A stretch of 64,000 bases of DNA, taken from contig NZ_BAFZ01000054.1 in assembly GCF_000308575.1 (NCBI RefSeq), positions 49,131 through 113,130 on the forward strand, read 5' to 3'. A program made the position numbers and the translations under genes. Positions 60,049-64,000 of the stretch are shown here, piece after piece. The first letter of the stretch is position 1. Each line of letters begins with the position of its first letter. Below the pieces are notes generated by a model. It worked only from the letters and a program-made list of their open reading frames with translations. It ran no database searches and had not been told where the DNA came from. The DNA is from Nocardia exalbida NBRC 100660 (GTDB lineage Bacteria > Actinomycetota > Actinomycetes > Mycobacteriales > Mycobacteriaceae).

Positions 60049-60660
60049 TTACGGCCCGATCGCCTCGGGGATACCGAGCAGCGCCGCCTGCACCTCGTGC
60101 AACCGGTCCACGTCGCCGCGGATACCGGCGACGTTGTCGTTGTAGAGGAACGCCTCGCCGAGCCGGACCAGCGCGTAGGCCAGCAGCGTCGGTTCCAGCG
60201 GCGGTTGGTATCCGTCCTCTTCGGTGGCGCGGAGGATCAGTTCCTGGACGGTGCCCACGACCAGCGGCTGTACCGGCCCGTCGCTCGCGGTGAGGATGCG
60301 CAGCCCGGACAGCGGCTCGTTCTCGAAGTAGCGCCGGAACGGCTCGTTGTCGGTCATCCACCGGTTGACCCGGTACAGCACGTCCAGGATGCGCCGCGCT
60401 CCGGTGGAGCGGCGGCGGGCGTCCGCCCGGCTGAGCAGCGCCTCGAACTCCCCGGCCAGGACAGCACCGAGCACCCCGTCGCGCGAGCCGAACCAGCGGT
60501 AGACCGACGCGCGGCTGAGCCCGAGCTGTCCGGCGATCGCCTGGATGTCCACGCGCTCACCGGACAGGAACGCCCGGCGAGCATGCTCGATGACCTGTTC
60601 CCTGGTCGCGGAGGCCGGTCGGCCGGGAGGGCGGGTGGTCCGCTGACTGGAATCGATCAC
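60049..60660 (-). CDS. TetR-family regulator
   Basis: A 203-residue TetR protein. The helix-turn-helix is at residues about 20-55 (ARRAFLSGERVDIQAIAGQLGLSRASVYRWFGSRDGVLGAVLA, in pieces), and the ligand domain is typical of the QsdR-like group (TGARRILDVLYRVNRWMTDNEPFRRYFENEPL, in pieces). The start GTG 60660 gives the usual short N-terminus; ATG 60675 adds five residues. A near-perfect palindrome lies right upstream. It is encoded just downstream of the acyl-CoA dehydrogenase gene and probably regulates it. Confidence 0.88.
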   Translation of the reverse strand: MIDSSQRTTRPPGRPASATREQVIEHARRAFLSGERVDIQAIAGQLGLSRASVYRWFGSRDGVLGAVLAGEFEALLSRADARRRSTGARRILDVLYRVNRWMTDNEPFRRYFENEPLSGLRILTASDGPVQPLVVGTVQELILRATEEDGYQPPLEPTLLAYALVRLGEAFLYNDNVAGIRGDVDRLHEVQAALLGIPEAIGP

Positions 60661-60668
60661 CGCGGAAT

Positions 60669-60692
60669 GATACATCTTCTGCGAAGTGTATC
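60669..60692. promoter_or_regulatory. TetR operator candidate
   Basis: Ends GATACA and TGTATC pair perfectly across a 12-base centre; inner pairing is partial. It lies in the 46-bp gap between the acyl-CoA dehydrogenase stop and the TetR start. A single TGTATC half-site recurs at about 62534, upstream of the dehydrogenase gene. Confidence 0.55.
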
Positions 60693-60706
60693 GAAACGGG
60701 CGGTGT

Positions 60707-62500
60707 TCAGAACCAGGCGTCGCGCATCCGCAGAGTAGTCGTGTCCAGGCTGGCGAGCAGATCCAGTGCCGGTGCGGTCTTGGGCAATTCGAAACGATAG
60801 AAGAACCGGGCCGCGTGCCGCTTGCCATCGTAGAAATCGCCCGCACGGTCCGCGGTGGCGAGGAACTGCTCGAGCCAGATCCAGGCCAGCACGGTGTGCC
60901 CGAAGGCTTCCAGGTACACCGAGCTGTTGGCCAGCGCGGCCTCGAAATCGCCGGAGGCGAACAGCCCCGCGGTGACCTCGACCAGCCGCCGCCACGCCGA
61001 ATCCAGTTGTGCGGCCAGCTCGGCCGCCTCGCCGCCCGCGGCGCGCGCGGCGGTGATGGTCGCATCGATCCGGGACCCGAGTGCGAGCAGGCTCGCGCCG
61101 CCCTGCTGGGTCACCTTGCGCCCGAGCAGATCCAGGCCCTGGATACCGTGCGTGCCCTCGTGGATCGGGTTCAGCCGGTTGTCCCGATAGTGCTGCTCGA
61201 CGTTGTATTCGCGGGTGTAGCCGTAACCGCCGAGCACCTGGATGGCGAGGCTGTTGGCCTCCAGGCACCACTGCGAGGGCCAGCTCTTGGCGATCGGGGT
61301 GAGGATGTCCAGCAGTTGGGTGACCGCGCGGCGGTCGTCGTCGGACTCGGCGGTGCGCTGCTCGTCGACCAGTTGCGCGCAGTAGAGCACCAGCGCCAGC
61401 GCCCCTTCGGCGTACGCCTTCTGTGCCAGCAGCATTCGCTTCACGTCGGCGTGCTCGATGATCGGCCGCTGCGGCGCGGACGGGTCGGCGGGAAGCTTGG
61501 CCCGGCCCTGCGTGCGGGTGCGGGCGTAGTCCAGCGACTCGAGGTATCCCGTGTAGCCGAGCGCGGTGGCGACCAGGCCGACGCCGATGCGCGCCTCGTT
61601 CATCATGTGGAACATGTAGGTCAAGCCGCGATGCGGTTCCCCGACCAGGTAGCCGACCGCGCCCGGAGCGCCACCCGGCGTCCAGCGGCCCTCGCCGAAA
61701 TTCAGCACGGTGTTCACCGTGCCGCGGAAGCCCATCTTGTGGTTGAGTCCGGCCAGGGCGACGTCGTTGCGTTCGCCGATCGTGCCGTCGTCGCCGACCA
61801 GGAAGCGGGGCACCACGAACAGCGAGATGCCCTTGGTGCCCGCCGGTCCACCGGGGATCTTGGCCAGCACCAGGTGCACAATGTTCTCGCCGAGTTCGTG
61901 GTCGCCGCCCGAGATCCACATCTTCGTGCCGAACAGGCGGTAGCTGCCGTCGTCCTGCGGTTCGGCGCGGGTGACGATGTCGGCCAGCGACGAGCCTGCC
62001 TGCGGCTCCGACAAGCACATGGTGCCGAAGAAGCGGCCCGCGAGCATGGGCTTGACGAATTTCTCGACGTGCTCCGGGCCGTGGGCGAGGAGCAGATTCG
62101 CGTTGGCCACGGTGAGGAACGGGTAGCCCGCGGTGCCCGGGTTGGCCGCCTGGAACCAGGCGTAGCTCGCCTGCGCGACGGTCGCGGGCAGCTGTGCGCC
62201 ACCGAGTTCGTAATCCATTGCCGCCGAAGGCAATCCGGCCTTGGCGAAGGCTTCCAGCGCCTGCCCGACCTCCGGGATGATGGTCACGCGCTCGCCGTCG
62301 AAGGTGGGTTCGTTGGCGTCGTTGAGCTTGTTGTGCGGCGCGAAGTATTTGGTCGCGAGCTGCTCGCTGAGGTCGAGCACGGCGTCGAAGGTCTCGCGCG
62401 AGTGCTCGGCGTACCGCTCGCGTTTGGTGAGCCGCTCCACGTCCAGCCACTCGTAGAGCAGGAAATCGAGATCGCGCCGGGACAGCAAGGTCGACCGCAT
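60707..62500 (-). CDS. Acyl-CoA dehydrogenase, FadE5/DmdC-like
   Basis: A 597-residue member of the large acyl-CoA dehydrogenases with C-terminal extension. It has the flavin-stacking segment FGTMCLSEPQAGSSLADI, MWISGGDHELGENIVHLVLAK, the catalytic Glu in NPIHEGTHGIQGLDLLGRKV (about residue 445), and the helical C-terminal domain after it. This group includes mycobacterial FadE5, with broad chain-length range, and 3-methylmercaptopropionyl-CoA dehydrogenase (DmdC). It removes two hydrogens from acyl-CoA in beta-oxidation. Given the sulfur-related clusters nearby, a DmdC-like role is possible but not shown. Confidence 0.93.
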   Translation of the reverse strand: MRSTLLSRRDLDFLLYEWLDVERLTKRERYAEHSRETFDAVLDLSEQLATKYFAPHNKLNDANEPTFDGERVTIIPEVGQALEAFAKAGLPSAAMDYELGGAQLPATVAQASYAWFQAANPGTAGYPFLTVANANLLLAHGPEHVEKFVKPMLAGRFFGTMCLSEPQAGSSLADIVTRAEPQDDGSYRLFGTKMWISGGDHELGENIVHLVLAKIPGGPAGTKGISLFVVPRFLVGDDGTIGERNDVALAGLNHKMGFRGTVNTVLNFGEGRWTPGGAPGAVGYLVGEPHRGLTYMFHMMNEARIGVGLVATALGYTGYLESLDYARTRTQGRAKLPADPSAPQRPIIEHADVKRMLLAQKAYAEGALALVLYCAQLVDEQRTAESDDDRRAVTQLLDILTPIAKSWPSQWCLEANSLAIQVLGGYGYTREYNVEQHYRDNRLNPIHEGTHGIQGLDLLGRKVTQQGGASLLALGSRIDATITAARAAGGEAAELAAQLDSAWRRLVEVTAGLFASGDFEAALANSSVYLEAFGHTVLAWIWLEQFLATADRAGDFYDGKRHAARFFYRFELPKTAPALDLLASLDTTTLRMRDAWF

Positions 62501-62798
62501 TCAGCCCGTCCTTTCGAGACATGTTCGACTTACTGTATCTTACGGTGCGATGGCCGGGCAGGGGGCCGGTAGTCCCCACTCGAATACGGATCAGGGCGCA
62601 ACGCCGTACCGGCTGTCGGCGAGATCCTCTTCGGGCGCCCACCGGTCCTATCGTCCCCGTCGCCGCTTCGGCCGTTTCGTCCGGCAGCTCCGTAGCGTCC
62701 GTTCGTGCGCGGAGGCGGGCGGTTGCCCGCAGACGGGATGCCTCCACGATCGCTTCGGGCCGACGGGTCGACACAGTTCGCGAGGACCACGGTAGTCA

Positions 62799-64000
62799 TC
62801 ACCCGGACACGAGCAGGCCGCGTTCGCGTGCGATCGCCGCCGCCTCGGTGCGGCTGGACGCACCGAGCTTGGTGAGGATCCGTGAGACGTGCACACCGGC
62901 GGTGTTGGCGCTGATGAACAGCTCGGCCGCGATCTGACGGTTGCTCGCGCCTCTGGCCACCAGGCGCAGCACGTCGAGCTCGCGCGGGGTCAGACCCGCG
63001 GTGCTCGCCGATCGGGCCGGGGAAGGCCGGTTCCCGGAGTCGGCGAGGTCGATCCCGGCGCGGTCGGCCAGCTGCCTGGCTTGCTCGGCGAGTGGCGCCG
63101 TGGCCAACTCGTCCGCGAGCTGGAGCACGGACCGCAGGGCGCTGCGCGCTGCCGCGCGATCACCCGCGGCCAATTCCGCTTCGCCGGATTCGACCAGGCT
63201 GCGCGCCAGCTCGAATGGCCGACTCAGGGTTCGCCAGGAGGAAGCGGCCGCGGTCCAGTCGGCGGGACGGCCGCTGCGCACGGCGTGGCAGGAATTCCGG
63301 TATGCGGCGTCGACCGCGGTGGTCACCGGCAGCCTCTCCGTTACGGAGTTGAGAACCAGTGGGGCGCAGCGAGTTCGCGCCACCGCATCGGCCAGCGCCC
63401 ACGCCTCGTGATGGTGCGCGGTCAGATCGTCCGCGGTCAGCGTCGCCGCGCCGATCTCGGCGGCGCGCTGCGGATCGCCCGTCGCGAGCGCGATCTCGGT
63501 CTGCACCGTGTGCAACTGGATCTGATACTGCCTGGCCCAGCGGCGATCCCCGAGCAAGGGCTGCGCGGTCGCCGCGCTCGTCGCCGCTGCCTCGTCGTCC
63601 CCACGCGCCAGCATGATCCGCGCGTGACACAGCAGCAGCGCGGCGGTGCTCAACGGGGTCAGTTGCTCGGTGAGCGATTCGTCGATCAGCTCGAGCGCTT
63701 CGTTCCAGCGACCCAGCGCGGTGAGCGCCTGTGCCCATTTGACCAGCAGGATCGGTGCCGCCTCGGCGAATCGGTAGGTTTCGTGCGCGGCGCGCAGCCC
63801 CTGCTGGATCGCCGCGATGGCGGCCTCGTCGGCGCCCGCCGACACCAGCAGCGCCGTCTCCCACAGCACCACGGTCAGCACCGTGCCCGGATCTCCCGCA
63901 TCCTTCGCGGCGGCATGCGCCTGCTCGAAATGGGTCATGGCGACCTCCGGACGGTCCGCCGTGGCCAGCCCGAGATACGCGTGGGCACGCGCGGCCAGCG
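62799..64000 (-). CDS. LuxR-family regulator with TPR-like helices, truncated at window edge
   Basis: The frame stays open to the right edge, so the N-terminus (probably an AAA+ ATPase in the MalT/LAL manner) lies outside. About 400 residues are visible: TPR-like helical repeats (AYLGLATADRPEVAMTHFEQAHAAAKDAG in pieces, and several similar pairs). The C-terminal HTH_LuxR domain reads GLTPRELDVLRLVARGASNRQIAAELFISANTAGVHVSRIL (in pieces). Such proteins are large ATP-dependent activators of metabolite operons. The visible ATG at 63938 is internal, not the start. Confidence 0.9.
   Translation of the reverse strand, partial: LAARAHAYLGLATADRPEVAMTHFEQAHAAAKDAGDPGTVLTVVLWETALLVSAGADEAAIAAIQQGLRAAHETYRFAEAAPILLVKWAQALTALGRWNEALELIDESLTEQLTPLSTAALLLCHARIMLARGDDEAAATSAATAQPLLGDRRWARQYQIQLHTVQTEIALATGDPQRAAEIGAATLTADDLTAHHHEAWALADAVARTRCAPLVLNSVTERLPVTTAVDAAYRNSCHAVRSGRPADWTAAASSWRTLSRPFELARSLVESGEAELAAGDRAAARSALRSVLQLADELATAPLAEQARQLADRAGIDLADSGNRPSPARSASTAGLTPRELDVLRLVARGASNRQIAAELFISANTAGVHVSRILTKLGASSRTEAAAIARERGLLVSG

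Noticed and set aside
62501..62798. Small gene in the 298-bp gap before the LuxR gene
   Set aside because: Frames on both strands are Arg/Ser/Pro-rich and lack ribosome sites.

Overview
The window is GC-rich, densely coded DNA from an actinomycete of the Corynebacteriales/Nocardiaceae type, most probably Nocardia or a close relative. This is inferred from gene content: a ChoD-type cholesterol oxidase, a MarP-type periplasmic protease, an LGFP-repeat cell-wall protein, a FadE5-like acyl-CoA dehydrogenase, three 'DUF574' S-adenosyl methyltransferases, an XRE/DUF5753 regulator, a TerD protein and many F420/FMN luciferase-like enzymes. No rRNA, tRNA, CRISPR array, transposase or phage module was seen.

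Layout. 1-7 kb: truncated amino-acid permease, MFS exporter, and an acetaldehyde dehydrogenase/DUF779 pair beside its GAF-type regulator. 7-14 kb: small secreted proteins, a DinB-like protein, a metallophosphoesterase with a Ser/Gly repeat, and a TerD-AIM24 fusion. 13-17.3 kb: DUF6081 protein, two DUF574 methyltransferases and a divergent XRE regulator; a third methyltransferase lies at 22.9-23.7 kb. 17.8-23 kb: oxidoreductases, an LGFP protein and an SDR remnant. 23.8-32.5 kb: an IclR-controlled, tightly coupled operon holding an SsuABC-type transporter, a DszB-like desulfinase, two SsuD-like monooxygenases, a class II aldolase-like protein and a leaderless binding-protein homologue. This looks like an organosulfur uptake and desulfurisation system. 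32.5-36.3 kb: small membrane and secreted proteins, a DHFR-like protein and a DUF5996 protein. 36.7-43.2 kb: lipB, an ECF sigma factor with an MFS exporter, MarR with a wrecked EamA transporter, an SDR and a ZIP transporter. 43.4-47 kb: desaturase, DUF302, and universal stress proteins (one broken, one intact). 47-53 kb: MarR/VOC pair with twin operators, a phosphoribosyltransferase, choD, a GNAT, an epimerase and marP. 53-59.8 kb: a GntR-headed operon of a ferredoxin, a binding lipoprotein with a NosL-like tail, permease, ATPase, and an AprA/fumarate-reductase-like flavoprotein fused to HEAT repeats. 60-64 kb: TetR, acyl-CoA dehydrogenase and a truncated LuxR regulator.

The two sulfur-type clusters are the most interesting content. 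The first has all the parts for import of a sulfonate or sulfone, FMNH2-dependent oxygenolysis and desulfination. The second pairs an ABC importer with an AprAB-like redox couple. Its HEAT and NosL-like extensions are unusual, and I cannot name a substrate.

Three genes (SDR at 21.1 kb, EamA at 41.1 kb, universal stress protein at 45.3 kb) are decayed by internal deletion, two of them with frameshifts as well. Several regulator genes have clear palindromic operators that can be read directly from the sequence.
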